Below, one piece after another: positions 46,143 to 55,985 of a DNA stretch of 64,000 nucleotides. The stretch spans positions 25,034 through 89,033 of the forward strand of contig NZ_MUNO01000008.1 in NCBI RefSeq assembly GCF_002001015.1, read 5' to 3'. The position numbers and the translations under genes were made by a program. Numbering within the stretch: the first letter of the stretch is position 1; every line of letters starts with the position of its first letter. Source of the stretch: Polaromonas sp. A23. GTDB lineage: Bacteria; Pseudomonadota; Gammaproteobacteria; Burkholderiales; Burkholderiaceae_C. The notes beneath the pieces were generated by a model. It did no database searches, was not told where the DNA came from, and saw only the letters and a list, made by a program, of their open reading frames with translations.

Positions 46143-47540
46143 TTAAAAGTGCAACTCAACCCGCAGCCCGGGGTGGGTGTTGCGTACCTCCATGCGGCCG
46201 CCATGGAGCGCCATGATCTGCCGCACGATGGCCAGCCCGAGGCCCGAGCCTTTGGTCAGGCCATCGGGGCGCACGGTCGAGAAGAAGCGCTCGCCGAGCC
46301 GCGGCAGGGCGTAGTCGGCAACCCCGTCTCCGCCGTCCTGCACGGCGACCATTCCTTCTGCGGCTTCAATCGTGATGACCGAGCCCGCCGGCGCGAAGGA
46401 ACGGGCGTTTTCCAGCAGATTGCTGAGCGCCAGGCTCAGAAGGCCAGGCTCGGCATGGACGCGGGCATCTTCAGGCTGAACGATGATTTTGATCGTGTGT
46501 TGCGCCCGCCCGGCCTGGGCGATGGCCGCAAATGGCTTGAGAAACTCAACCCACGGCAGGCTCTCGCGACTGAGCTGTGCATGGCGTTGCTCCAGCTTGG
46601 TCAGTTCGAGCATGCGGTCCACCAGCGCCTGCAGGCGGCCGGTCTGGCCCAGCACCTGCCCTGCAAATTCGCGGCGCGCGTTTTCGGGAAGTTCGTCCTG
46701 CAGCAACTCGCCCGCTCCGCGAATAGCGGCCAGCGGGCTTTTGAGCTCGTGCGTGAGTGCGCGTACGTAACCCTCTATGTACTCATGGCCCTCGAGTTTG
46801 CGGCGCATGGCGTCGACTGCCAGCGCCAGCTCTCCGAGCTCACCCGGTATCTGCGGCACCGCCGGTTTGGCGCCCTGGCCGACGGCGTTGGCATAGTGGC
46901 GCAGCTTGCGAATGCTCCACACCACCCAGAGCGTCACGGCCACACCGATGGCCAGGGACAGCGCCAGTAACAGCAGGCCGCTGAGAAAAATCTTGCGCTC
47001 GGCCCGGTCGATGAAGGCCTGTATCGTGGCCACCGGCTTGGCAACCGTCAGCACACCAATGGTTTTGCCGTCGTGCGTGACCGGCGCCGCCACATACATG
47101 ATGGACGTCCGGTCGTCATGCTGGATTTCGCGCGTGGCGCGGGCGCCGTATTCGCCACGCAGGGTGCGGGCCACGTCACGCCAGCGCGAGTAATCCTGGC
47201 CGGTGGCGGCATTTTCCGAGTCAAACATCACCGTGCCGCGGATGTCGGTGACGTAGACCCGAAAGTCCAGCGACTGCTTGGCCAGGCCCCAGATCTGCAC
47301 GTCGATGGGGCGGCGGGCGTAGCCGCGCACCTGCTGGGCAAAACGCCCGTCCGCCATGTGGCCCGTGGCCAGGTCGTCGCTGGCCAGCTCGGCCAGGATG
47401 TTGGCGGTGTCCACCATCATGTCTTCCATGACTTCGCGCACGCTGGGCTTGACCTCCGCCATGAAGACGCGCAGCACAAAAAAAGCCGCCAGGCCGGTGA
47501 CCAGGAAGAAGCCGAAGAGCAGGCGTATGCCTAGACGCAT
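46143..47540 (-). CDS. creC: Two-component sensor histidine kinase CreC
   Basis: Membrane kinase of 465 residues. Helices at about 4-25 (IRLLFGFFLVTGLAAFFVL) and 183-205 flank a periplasmic sensor domain. HAMP precedes HisKA (VRALTHELKSPLAAIRGAGEL, H near 264) and HATPase (GLLSLALSNLLENAR, VQDGGDGVADYALPRLGERFF, GLGLAIVRQIMALHGG). It starts 37 bp after creB, same strand. The LTHELKSPLAAIRGAGELL box is characteristic of CreC as recalled, and creD alongside supports it. Confidence 0.9.
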   Translation of the reverse strand: MRLGIRLLFGFFLVTGLAAFFVLRVFMAEVKPSVREVMEDMMVDTANILAELASDDLATGHMADGRFAQQVRGYARRPIDVQIWGLAKQSLDFRVYVTDIRGTVMFDSENAATGQDYSRWRDVARTLRGEYGARATREIQHDDRTSIMYVAAPVTHDGKTIGVLTVAKPVATIQAFIDRAERKIFLSGLLLLALSLAIGVAVTLWVVWSIRKLRHYANAVGQGAKPAVPQIPGELGELALAVDAMRRKLEGHEYIEGYVRALTHELKSPLAAIRGAGELLQDELPENARREFAGQVLGQTGRLQALVDRMLELTKLEQRHAQLSRESLPWVEFLKPFAAIAQAGRAQHTIKIIVQPEDARVHAEPGLLSLALSNLLENARSFAPAGSVITIEAAEGMVAVQDGGDGVADYALPRLGERFFSTVRPDGLTKGSGLGLAIVRQIMALHGGRMEVRNTHPGLRVELHF

Positions 47541-47576
47541 TTCAATTGCTTCACGCAGTGAACCGCAACGGGGGGG

Positions 47577-48257
47577 TCATATTGAGTAGCCCATGCCGCG
47601 GTGCGTCACGATGTACTCGCGTCCGGGCGCGGCTTCCTCCAACTTGGCGCGCAAAGTCTTGATGTGGGTGTCCACTGTGCGGTCGGTGCTGTCCGAGTCT
47701 GCGCCCCAGACGGCGCTCAACAGGTCTTCTCGCGAGCGGATGCGGCCCGGGTGTCGCAGCAAGTCGGCCAGCAGGCCAAACTCGCGGCGGGTCAGCGGCA
47801 GCGGCCGGCCCTGGAGGCTGATGCGCTGACCCGCCAGATCAATGTCGAAAGGGTTGGCGCCCACAGTCGGCGCCGGGGTTGCAGGCTGCATGCGCGCACG
47901 TCTGAGCATGCCGCGCACGCGCGCCAGCAGTTCACGCGGGCTGAAGGGTTTGCTCACATAGTCGTCGGCGCCCAGCTCAAGGCCGAGCACGCGGTCGATC
48001 TCCTCGCCGTGCGCGCTGAGCATCAGCACCGGCAGGCTGCTGTGCACGCGTAGCTCCCGGCATAAATCGAGTCCGTTGCCGTCGGGCAAGCCCACGTCGA
48101 GGACCAGCACGTCTGGCGGGCGCAGTGCCAGCTGGCGCCTGGCGTCGCTGAGCAGCAGGCAATGAGTCACCTCCAGCCCGTCACGCTCCAGCGTGTAAAT
48201 GATGGACCTGGCAATGGCCGGATCATCTTCGACCAGCAGAATGCGCGCACTGCTCAT
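47577..48257 (-). CDS. creB: Two-component response regulator CreB
   Basis: OmpR-family regulator of 226 residues. Receiver: LLVEDDPAIARSI, phosphoacceptor D54 (LVLDVGLPDG), K near 104 (YVSKPFSPRELLAR). Winged helix: LPLTRREFGLLADLLRHPGRIRSR and DRTVDTHIKTLRAKLEE. It binds cre-tags, and one lies before creD at 44645. The upstream region up to marC is mainly a family B repeat. Confidence 0.92.
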   Translation of the reverse strand: MSSARILLVEDDPAIARSIIYTLERDGLEVTHCLLLSDARRQLALRPPDVLVLDVGLPDGNGLDLCRELRVHSSLPVLMLSAHGEEIDRVLGLELGADDYVSKPFSPRELLARVRGMLRRARMQPATPAPTVGANPFDIDLAGQRISLQGRPLPLTRREFGLLADLLRHPGRIRSREDLLSAVWGADSDSTDRTVDTHIKTLRAKLEEAAPGREYIVTHRGMGYSI

Positions 48258-48285
48258 TGGACCCGCGCGCTCACCGGAAAATTTC

Positions 48286-48376
48286 AGCAGGGGCCGCGGA
48301 ACCGGCTTTGCCGGGCCGCAGGCGCAGCGCCCCCTCGGGGGGCAGAGAGCTACACGCAGTGAGCGAACGTGGGGGC
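48286..48376 (-). repeat. Family B repeat, intergenic copy
   Basis: Between marC and creB: GCAGGGGCCGCGGAACCGGC, GCGCAGCGCCCCCTCGGGGGG, ACACGCAGTGAGCGAACGTG. Reverse orientation relative to 4197. Confidence 0.85.
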
Positions 48377-48383
48377 TCCATAT

Positions 48384-49016
48384 CTAGCGGCCCAGAATGG
48401 GGAAGAGCTTGAGCAATCCGCCGGTCATCACCTCGATGGCCAGCGCGGCGAGGATCAGGCCCATCAGCCGCGTCATCACGTTGATACCGGTTTTCCCGAG
48501 CACCCGGGCAATCGGGTGCGCGAGCGAGAAACACACGGCGGTGGCCAGGCCAATCACCACGCCATAGCCAACCAGCATACTGAGCTGCAGGAAGTTCTGG
48601 GCTTTCTCCGCATAGATGACCACGGTCGACATCGTCGCCGGGCCGGTGAGCAGTGGAATGGTCAGGGGCACCACCGCAATGCTGGCGCCCATGGCCGCCT
48701 TGGCGGCACCGTCTTCGAACTCGTGGGTGTTCGGCTTGGCCTCAGCCGGTTGCGCATTGAGCATGTTCATGGAGCTGATCAGGAGCAGCATGCCGCCGCC
48801 CACCTGGAAGCTGGCCAGAGAAATACTGAAAAACTCCAGAATCTGCAGACCGGCCAGCGCGCTGGTGGCAATCACGAGGAAAGCGCTGAACGAAGCGGTG
48901 ACGATGGTGCGCCGCCGCTGGGCAGTGGAGAAGCCCTGTGTGTAATGAATGAAAAAAGGCACGATGGCCAGGGGGTTGACGATGGCCAGCAGCGTCACCA
49001 GCGGTTTCAGATCCAT
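48384..49016 (-). CDS. marC: MarC-family inner-membrane protein
   Basis: Membrane protein of 210 residues with six helices. It starts MDLKPLVTLLAIVNPLAIVPFFIHYTQG, the standard MarC N-terminus, with later IAVVPLTIPLLTGPATMSTVVIYAEKA. Function remains unclear in all organisms (an early link to multiple antibiotic resistance was withdrawn, to my knowledge). The creB gene follows 126 bp downstream on the same strand. Confidence 0.9.
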   Translation of the reverse strand: MDLKPLVTLLAIVNPLAIVPFFIHYTQGFSTAQRRRTIVTASFSAFLVIATSALAGLQILEFFSISLASFQVGGGMLLLISSMNMLNAQPAEAKPNTHEFEDGAAKAAMGASIAVVPLTIPLLTGPATMSTVVIYAEKAQNFLQLSMLVGYGVVIGLATAVCFSLAHPIARVLGKTGINVMTRLMGLILAALAIEVMTGGLLKLFPILGR

Positions 49017-49080
49017 GCGTCAGCCCTCTGGAAAAACTCATGAGGCAGCGAATGACACGAAGTGAAAAGCGCGGAGGTCA

Positions 49081-49827
49081 CTACCTGCCTCCTGCGATAT
49101 CCAGCAAAGCGCCGGTCGTGTAGCTCGATCCGCTGCCGAGCAGCCAGACAATGCTTTGTGCGACTTCGTCGGCGGAGCCCGCGCGTTGCATGGGGACCAG
49201 CGGCGCCATGGTGCGCGCACGGTCCGGCAGGCCGCCCGAAGCGTGAATGTCTGTTTCGATGATGCCCGGTCGTACCGCGTTGACGCGGATGCCTTCGGCC
49301 GCTACTTCTTTGGCCAGGCCGAGTGTGAAGGTGTCCACCGCGCCCTTGGCCGCCGCATAGTCCACATACTGCCCGGGCCCGCCCAGCCGCGCTGCGGCGC
49401 TGGAGACATTGACAATCGCGCCGCCCGTGCCGCCATAACGTGTGCTCATGCGCTTGACCGCTTCGCGCGCGCAGACCATGGTGCCGATGACGTTGATGTC
49501 GAACATGCGTTTGAGCCGCGCAACGCTCATGCCGTCCACGCGCTCGGTACGGTCGACCACGCCGGCGTTGTTGACCAGCGCAGTCAGGCGGCCGAGCTTG
49601 GCGTCCACCTTTTCGAACATGGCCAGCACCTGGTTTTCTTCGGCCACGTCCGCCTGCACGGTGATGGCCGTGCCGCCGCCTTGGCGGATCTGCCGCACCA
49701 CCTCGTCGGCGGCCAGCGAATTGGCGGTGTAGTTCACCGCCACGGCGTAACCGGCGCGGGCGGCTTGCAGGGCGGTGGCTGCGCCTATGCCACGGGAGGC
49801 GCCAGTGATCAGAACAATTTGGGACAA
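49081..49827 (-). CDS. SDR-family NAD(P)-dependent oxidoreductase
   Basis: Short-chain dehydrogenase of 248 residues. Cofactor motif ITGASRGIGAAT at the N-terminus, NNAGVVDRTE, catalytic Ser/Tyr/Lys in NVSSAAARLG and YVDYAAAKGAVD, and the PG motif VRPGIIETDIHA. It resembles 3-oxoacyl-ACP reductase-like SDRs. Substrate unknown. I take the TTG at 49827 as start, with GGAG seven bases upstream; the frame extends to 49902. Divergent from the isomerase gene (start 49935). Confidence 0.87.
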   Translation of the reverse strand: MSQIVLITGASRGIGAATALQAARAGYAVAVNYTANSLAADEVVRQIRQGGGTAITVQADVAEENQVLAMFEKVDAKLGRLTALVNNAGVVDRTERVDGMSVARLKRMFDINVIGTMVCAREAVKRMSTRYGGTGGAIVNVSSAAARLGGPGQYVDYAAAKGAVDTFTLGLAKEVAAEGIRVNAVRPGIIETDIHASGGLPDRARTMAPLVPMQRAGSADEVAQSIVWLLGSGSSYTTGALLDIAGGR

Positions 49828-49934
49828 GACCGGTCTCCAGCAATAAAGTGCAATCCCGAGTACAACCCGGAGTTGACCCGAATCTACCTCAATCGGCCGC
49901 AACGGCTGAGAACAAATTACCGGCAGGAGACACC

Positions 49935-50537
49935 TTGAGCACCACCATCGACTATTACTTCACCCCGCAAAGCCCCTGGACCTACCTGGGCCATGAACGC
50001 TTTGTGCACATTGCCCGCGCGGCAGGTGCCGCAGTGCGGGTGCTGCCGGTGGACTACGGCAAGATTTTTCCGGCCTCTGGCGGCCTGCCGCTGGGCCAGC
50101 GTGCACCGCAGCGCCAGGCCTACCGGCTGGTGGAATTGCAGCGCTTCAGCGAGCACCTGCAGATACCGCTGAACCGTCAGCCCAAATATTTTCCGGTAAG
50201 CGGCGACCCTGCCGCGCGCCTGATCACCACGGTGGACCAGCAGGACGGCAGCGCCGCCGCCATGGCCCTGGGTGGCGCCATCTTCCGCGCGGTCTGGGTC
50301 GAAGAGCGTGACATTGCCAGTGAACAGGTGCTGGCAGAAATTCTGCAAGCAGCCGGCCTGGACGCAGCGCGGCTGGCGCAATCACACAGCCCGGAGGTGC
50401 AGCAGCTGTATGAAGCCCACACCAGGCAGGCGATGGATGCAGGCGTGTTCGGCGCACCCAGCTATGTCGTGGAAGGCGAGATTTTCTGGGGTCAGGACCG
50501 CTTGGACCTGCTTGAGAAAAAACTCGCCGCCAAGTAA
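49935..50537 (+). CDS. 2-Hydroxychromene-2-carboxylate isomerase/DsbA-family protein
   Basis: Thioredoxin-fold protein of 200 residues, class kappa GST/HCCA isomerase type. It begins STTIDYYFTPQSPWTYLGHERF, with the Ser of SPW at the glutathione site, and contains GVFGAPSYVVEGEIFWGQDRLDLLEK, the family C-terminal motif. HCCA isomerase acts in naphthalene degradation, but most genomic copies are of unknown use. The start is TTG 49935, after AGGAGA at 49925-49930. The dienelactone hydrolase follows 47 bp later. Confidence 0.84.
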   Translation: MSTTIDYYFTPQSPWTYLGHERFVHIARAAGAAVRVLPVDYGKIFPASGGLPLGQRAPQRQAYRLVELQRFSEHLQIPLNRQPKYFPVSGDPAARLITTVDQQDGSAAAMALGGAIFRAVWVEERDIASEQVLAEILQAAGLDAARLAQSHSPEVQQLYEAHTRQAMDAGVFGAPSYVVEGEIFWGQDRLDLLEKKLAAK

Positions 50538-50584
50538 ATTGAATCGTTCACCAGCGTCAATATCAGCATCAGGAGATTTTCACC

Positions 50585-51274
50585 ATGGGTAAATTCATCG
50601 ACCTCAAATCCGCAGACGGTTTTGTTTCCCCGGCCTATGTGGCCGAGCCCGCTGGCAAGCCGAAAGCAGCCGTGGTGGTGGTGCAGGAAATTTTCGGCGT
50701 CAATTCGCATATCCGTTCGGTTGCCGATGGCTACGCGGCTGCCGGTTACCTGGCGGTGGCGCCGGCCACCTTCCATCGGGTGCAGCCCGGTGTGGACATT
50801 GGCTACACCGATGCCGACATGAAAACCGGCATGGGGCTCAAGGCTGCGGTGGAAGCCCTGTCGCCACCGGGTGTGTTGCAGGATGTGCAGGCGGCCATCC
50901 ATCACGCCGCGCAAACCAGCGGGGGCAAGGTCGGCATCGTCGGTTATTGCTGGGGCGGCCTGCTGACCTGGCGCGCGGCCTGCACGCTGTCCGGTTTGTC
51001 CGCGGCCGTGCCTTACTACGGCGGCGGCATGACGGCGGGCGAGGAGCCCGCGCGCAAACCGGCCTGCCCGGTGATGGTGCACTTTGGTGACCAGGACCAC
51101 TGGATCCCGCTGGACACCGTCGAAGCCTTCAAAAAAGCCCAGCCCGGCGTGCAGGTGCACGTGTATGAAGCCAACCATGGTTTCAACTGCGACCAGCGCG
51201 GCTCGTACAACGAGGCGGCGGCCCGGCTGGCAAAGTCTCGCTCGCTTGAGTTTTTTGCCAAACACTTGGGCTGA
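50585..51274 (+). CDS. Dienelactone hydrolase family protein
   Basis: Alpha/beta hydrolase of 229 residues with Cys nucleophile C122 in GIVGYCWGG, Asp in [12 protein letters not shown] and His in [12 protein letters not shown], the Cys-Asp-His set of dienelactone hydrolases (chlorocatechol pathway). E36 in [10 protein letters not shown] matches the conserved Glu. Without other ring-cleavage genes in view, it may act on another ester or lactone. ATG 50585 has AGGAG 11 bases upstream. The amidohydrolase gene follows directly. Confidence 0.87.
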   Translation: MGKFIDLKSADGFVSPAYVAEPAGKPKAAVVVVQEIFGVNSHIRSVADGYAAAGYLAVAPATFHRVQPGVDIGYTDADMKTGMGLKAAVEALSPPGVLQDVQAAIHHAAQTSGGKVGIVGYCWGGLLTWRAACTLSGLSAAVPYYGGGMTAGEEPARKPACPVMVHFGDQDHWIPLDTVEAFKKAQPGVQVHVYEANHGFNCDQRGSYNEAAARLAKSRSLEFFAKHLG

Positions 51275-51276
51275 AC

Positions 51277-52200
51277 ATGGTTTTCAGTCAAGTTATAGGG
51301 CATTTTTGGCCACTGGCCCTTTCGTGGCGGGCGCAGGCAGCTATTGTTTTTATAGCATCTTCCGCATCCGTGCAGGCGGCTGACTACAGCGGCCCGCTGT
51401 TTGACGCGCACCTGCACTACAACGAGGAAGCCTGGAACGGCAGCGTGGGGCCCCACTCGCCGGCCGATGTGCTGGCGCGCATGCAGCGCAACGGCGTCAA
51501 GGCCATCGTCGCCAACTCGCGGCCCAACGACGGGACCAAGGCGCTGGCCTCGCTCGAGCAGACAAAGCAGGCCGGTGTCACTGTCGTGCCATTTATTCGC
51601 CTGTACCGCAACCGCGCCGACTACGACAACTGGTTTCGTGACGAGACAATTTACGAGATGGTGCAGGCCGAATTCGCGCGCGGCGTCACCGGCGCCCAGG
51701 CTGGGCCGTACAAGGGCATTGGTGAATTCCACCTGTATGACAGCGCCAATGCCAATGGGCCGGTTGCAAAAAAGCTGATGCAGTTCGCCGAAAAGAACAA
51801 GCTCGCGGTGCTCTCGCATGTGGACGATGTGGCGATTGACCTGCTGATGGCCCATGCACCCGGCGCCCGGCTGATCTGGGCGCACACCGGAATAGGCGGT
51901 GCACCGGCCACGCGTGTGGATGCACTGTTCACCCGCTACCCGGCGCTGATGGGCGAGCTGTCCTACCGGCCCGGCCTGACCTGTGATGCCGGCAAACTGT
52001 GCCCCGAGTGGCGCGCCTTGTTGCTCAAATACCCAGACCGCTTCATGATCGGCTCGGACACCTGGGTCAACCAGCGCTGGCAGTATTACGACGAACTCAT
52101 GAAGGGCTACCGCGCCTGGCTGGGCGACCTGCCGCCCGATGTCGCGCGGAAAATCGCCTGGGATAACGGCGCAACCTTGTTTGGCGTCGCCAAACCATAA
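51277..52200 (+). CDS. Exported amidohydrolase-family protein
   Basis: TIM-barrel hydrolase of 307 residues in the amidohydrolase_2 family. Metal motif LFDAHLHYN near residue 47; further His/Asp in [16 protein letters not shown] and MIGSDTWV. The N-terminus (about 34 residues, ending ASVQA-AD) is a signal peptide, and residues 10-28 of it are encoded by a family A repeat whose AT-rich core gives the hydrophobic stretch A-A-I-V-F-I-A. Without this repeat the protein would have no leader. ATG 51277 follows the hydrolase stop by 2 bp. Function beyond the family is unknown. Confidence 0.8.
   Translation: MVFSQVIGHFWPLALSWRAQAAIVFIASSASVQAADYSGPLFDAHLHYNEEAWNGSVGPHSPADVLARMQRNGVKAIVANSRPNDGTKALASLEQTKQAGVTVVPFIRLYRNRADYDNWFRDETIYEMVQAEFARGVTGAQAGPYKGIGEFHLYDSANANGPVAKKLMQFAEKNKLAVLSHVDDVAIDLLMAHAPGARLIWAHTGIGGAPATRVDALFTRYPALMGELSYRPGLTCDAGKLCPEWRALLLKYPDRFMIGSDTWVNQRWQYYDELMKGYRAWLGDLPPDVARKIAWDNGATLFGVAKP
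51304..51358 (+). repeat. Family A repeat translated as a signal peptide
   Basis: TTTTTGGCCACTGGCCCTTT, CGTGGCGGGCGCAGG, CAGCTATTGTTTTTATAGCA. Read as [17 protein letters not shown]. Confidence 0.82.
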
Positions 52201-52224
52201 ACCTGCCACAGAACCTTCCCCGCA

Positions 52225-52410
52225 TTTACAAGCAGGGGCCGCGGATCTGGCTTCGCCAGTCCGCAGGCGCAGCGGCCTCCGAGGGGCTGGAGCCTGCGGC
52301 TCCAAAGCTGCTTGAGCAGCTTTGGACAGGCGACAGAGGCGAAGCGTCTCGCGAGCCGCGGCCTGCAAGGCCTCGGGAGCTACGCGCAGTGAGCGACCGT
52401 GGGGGCACAA
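52225..52410 (-). repeat. Family B repeat split by a second hairpin-rich segment
   Basis: Ends match family B (GCAGGGGCCGCGGATCTGGC at the left, GCAGTGAGCGACCGTGGGGGC-like at the right). About 85 bp at 52287-52370 interrupt it, holding hairpins TGGAGCCTGCGGCTCCA and AAGCTGCTTGAGCAGCTT. It fills the gap before the GST gene. Confidence 0.75.
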
Positions 52411-52417
52411 TCTGGTC

Positions 52418-53068
52418 ATGAAGCAGCTTTACTACGACCCCAGCACCGCCTCCATGGTGCCGCACATCGTGCTCGAAGAAATCGGCGTTCCTTACCAGCG
52501 AGTGCTGATCGACCGCACGCAAAACGCGCACAAGACGCCAGACTTCCTGCGCCTCAACCCGAACGGGCTGATCCCGGTGCTGGTCGATGGTGATCTGGTG
52601 TTGTACGAAACCGCGGCGATTTGCTTGCATCTGTGCGACACCCATCCTGAAGCAGCACTGGTGCCGCCTCTGGGCACGGCTGAGCGCGCGCATTTCTATA
52701 AGTGGCTGATGTGGCTGACCAATACCCTTCAGGCCACGCTGATCACCTACTTCTATTCCGATCGTTCAGTGGCACCGGGCAATGCCGCTGGGGCGGCGGA
52801 GGTCAAGGCGCAGGCCGAAGTGAAAATCGGTGCCATGCTCGACCAGCTTGACGTTGAACTGGCGCGCCATGGCGGCCCCTGGTTTGCCGGGAAGAAGTAC
52901 AGCGCGCTGGACGCCTATGTGCTGACCCTGTGCCGCTGGACGCGCAACTTCAGCTCGCCTGCGGCTCGCACCCGGCCGCATCTTGGGCCCTACCTGCAGC
53001 GCATGCTGGCGCGGCCAGCGGTGGCGCGGATCTTCGAGGCGGAACAGCTCGCGCAGCCCTGGGTCTGA
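52418..53068 (+). CDS. Glutathione S-transferase family protein
   Basis: Protein of 216 residues. The N-terminal thioredoxin fold begins MKQLYYDPSTASMVPHIVLEEIG, with LIPVLVDGDLVLYETAAI matching the cis-Pro and glutathione-binding ETAA segments. The helical C-terminal domain has the capping pattern FAGKKYSALDAYVLTL. Catalytic Ser is probably one of the STAS residues. ATG 52418 is the family start; the longer frame crosses the family B repeat. Substrate not predictable. Confidence 0.85.
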   Translation: MKQLYYDPSTASMVPHIVLEEIGVPYQRVLIDRTQNAHKTPDFLRLNPNGLIPVLVDGDLVLYETAAICLHLCDTHPEAALVPPLGTAERAHFYKWLMWLTNTLQATLITYFYSDRSVAPGNAAGAAEVKAQAEVKIGAMLDQLDVELARHGGPWFAGKKYSALDAYVLTLCRWTRNFSSPAARTRPHLGPYLQRMLARPAVARIFEAEQLAQPWV

Positions 53069-53195
53069 GCACGGCGGGGGTGGAGGTATTTTCGGTTGTG
53101 GCGCTTGAAGCGGGGCTCTGAAAAATATATCAGGCCTTGTCAGTGGCCGCCGCTTCGAGGATGAGCCGAGAGGCCGAGAGGCCGAGTGGTCAGCG

Positions 53196-54350
53196 TCAGC
53201 GTGCAGTTCTGGCCAGATACTGCTTGCGCCAGAACACCGTTCCAACAACGATGACCAGGACGACCATGAATCCAAAAATCCACCAGAAGCCGTTGCGTGT
53301 ATGAATGAGGGGCAGGTGCTCGAAGTTCATGCCGAAAAAGCCGGTGATGAGATTCAGCGGCAAAAAGATGGCAGTCAATGCGGTCAGCGTACGCATGATG
53401 CTGTTGGTGCGGTTGCTCTGTGCGCTGAAGTGGATTTGCACCACGGTTTCCGCTGACTGTTCCAGCCGGCGCGCGTGGTGCACCACGCGCTGTATGTGCT
53501 CAACAACATCGCGGGCGCGGGCCACCAGCTGGTCGCGCCGGCTCTGCGCCAGCTGGTCGTTGGCGGCAAAGGATGACATCGGCTGCTCGCGCAGGGAGTC
53601 CAGCCATTCCTGTATCGCATCGTGCTGTTCGTCGCACAGGTCTTCGAGCACGTGCAGCTGGCTGCGCGCGCCCATCAGCGAGCCCCAATTGATGAAACGC
53701 GAGTTGGGTTTGAGCAGCTCGGCCTGCCAGTGTTCCAGCTGGGTGGTGAGCTCCTTGCGTACATCCAGGTAGCTGTCCACCATCGCGTTGATCATGCGCA
53801 GCACCAGGTCGGCCGGACCGGACGGGATGCGGTTGCGCGCCGACGCCGCGTCCACACTTAACTTGGCGTCGGTCAATGAGCGTTCAATGAAACTCTTGGC
53901 GGTGTAGCAGCCGCGCGGGTGCACGCTGATCAGCAGCCGGTCGAACACCACGAAACCCACGGCCCGGGAACTGATGCGGTTGAAGGCCGGCAGCCCGCCG
54001 CGCGGTTTGATGCGAGGCTGGCCGCCCTGCCCATGGTAGGCCTCGACAGCAGCTTCGTGCTCTGCTTCGGCGCGCGTCTCCGCCTGCGTGGCCAGCCGGC
54101 GGAAGATGATCAGGTCGTAGATCGAGGTGAAGTCGTAGTTCGAAGGATGGACAGCGTTGCTCAAATCCTGACAGTGCAGGTCCAGCAGGGGCGATCCGCC
54201 CAGTTGCTGCGCCGCCTGCTGCAGCAGCGGCTGGTGGGCGGCGAACTCGTCGCGGTCGACAAACACCCAGACGAAGCCGTTGGCCGGGGCCTTTGCCGGC
54301 AAGGCGTCGGAAAAGCGCAAGGTGTCGGCGGTGAATTCAACAATTTGCAC
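53196..54350 (-). CDS. CorA-family divalent metal transporter
   Basis: Mg/Co-type channel protein of 384 residues. A large cytoplasmic domain ends in two C-terminal helices (TALTAIFLPLNLITGFFGMNFEHLP, then FWWIFGFMVVLVIVVGTVFW) with the GMN signature between them. The N-terminal part (FVWVFVDRDEF) is typical of the ZntB/CorA superfamily. The tail RKQYLARTAR is basic. Family function is Mg2+ uptake or Zn2+ export, not distinguishable here. Confidence 0.88.
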   Translation of the reverse strand: MQIVEFTADTLRFSDALPAKAPANGFVWVFVDRDEFAAHQPLLQQAAQQLGGSPLLDLHCQDLSNAVHPSNYDFTSIYDLIIFRRLATQAETRAEAEHEAAVEAYHGQGGQPRIKPRGGLPAFNRISSRAVGFVVFDRLLISVHPRGCYTAKSFIERSLTDAKLSVDAASARNRIPSGPADLVLRMINAMVDSYLDVRKELTTQLEHWQAELLKPNSRFINWGSLMGARSQLHVLEDLCDEQHDAIQEWLDSLREQPMSSFAANDQLAQSRRDQLVARARDVVEHIQRVVHHARRLEQSAETVVQIHFSAQSNRTNSIMRTLTALTAIFLPLNLITGFFGMNFEHLPLIHTRNGFWWIFGFMVVLVIVVGTVFWRKQYLARTAR

Positions 54351-54374
54351 GATGTCCGTCCGGTTTGAGGTTAA

Positions 54375-55571
<1,197 letters not shown>

Positions 55572-55577
55572 GTCCGC

Positions 55578-55695
55578 GTGTTGTTACCTTTTGGTGGCAG
55601 CATCCCGCTTTTCCTCCCTGAGCGGGTGCCTTTGCGTGTCACAGCAAAAAAGGCTTCCAGGCCCGGCTGACCTAGCGTCATCCGGGCATTTTTTT
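55578..55695 (+). ncRNA. Predicted small RNA between hemB and hemJ
   Basis: About 118 nt from the predicted start to the terminator U-run. Hairpin 1 (55600-55629) has stem CCCGCT/AGCGGG extended by GCA/TGC across one bulged U, with an 11-base loop TTTCCTCCCTG containing CCUCC, the complement of a Shine-Dalgarno sequence. A single-stranded A-rich piece (CAGCAAAAAAGG) follows, then the terminator hairpin. Not the SRP, 6S or tmRNA sequence as far as I can tell. An open frame crosses it but has no ribosome site. The 55419-55985 gap otherwise holds only repeats. Confidence 0.5.
55661..55695 (+). terminator. Intrinsic terminator of the predicted small RNA
   Basis: Stem GCCCGG (55661-55666) with CCGGGC (55682-55687), an inner TGAC/GTCA pairing and loop CTAGC, followed by ATTTTTTT. 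A second hairpin (CCGGGCA/TGCCCGG) overlaps with the T-run in its loop. Confidence 0.75.
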
Positions 55696-55700
55696 GCCCG

Positions 55701-55838
55701 GCATTTCCATAAATCCGCTTTTCGGGCGAATTGCGGCGTTGCGCGGTGCTCGCAATCCTCATGTACCCAAGTACATTCCGGTTGCTGCGCTCCGTGCGCC
55801 TTGCACTTCATCCCGAGAAGCGAATTTCTGAAAACGCC
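55701..55838. repeat. Family C repeat, copy 2
   Basis: Its inner part matches copy 1 (41049-41190) nearly base for base: GCGAATTGCGGCGTTGCGCG, GTGCTCGCAATCCTCATGTA, GTACATTCCGGTTGCTGCGC, GCGCCTTGCA-TTCATCCC. Its ends (CATAAATCCGCTTTTCGGG / GAAGCGAATTTCTG) pair only partly. Confidence 0.82.
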
Positions 55839-55883
55839 GTCGAGTCCTTTCAGGGGGCTAAAGCGCGGACGGGTTAAAGCCAG

Positions 55884-55974
55884 CCAGGGCCGCGGGTCCG
55901 GCTTCGCCGGCCCGCAGGCGCAGCGGCCCCCTCGGGGGGCAGGGCGCTACACGCAGTGAGCAACCGTGGGGGCT
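55884..55974 (-). repeat. Family B repeat upstream of hemJ
   Basis: CAGGGCCGCGGGTCCGGCTT, GCGCAGCGGCCCCCTCGGGG, ACACGCAGTGAGCAACCGTG. It ends 12 bp before the hemJ ATG, so any hemJ promoter must lie within or before it. Confidence 0.85.
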
Positions 55975-55985
55975 ACACTTTGTGC

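Noticed and set aside
55640..55690. Resemblance of the reverse strand to the SRP RNA motif GGUCAG...GGAAGC
   Set aside because: The spacing and the tetraloop GGAA context do not fit, and promoter and terminator point the other way.
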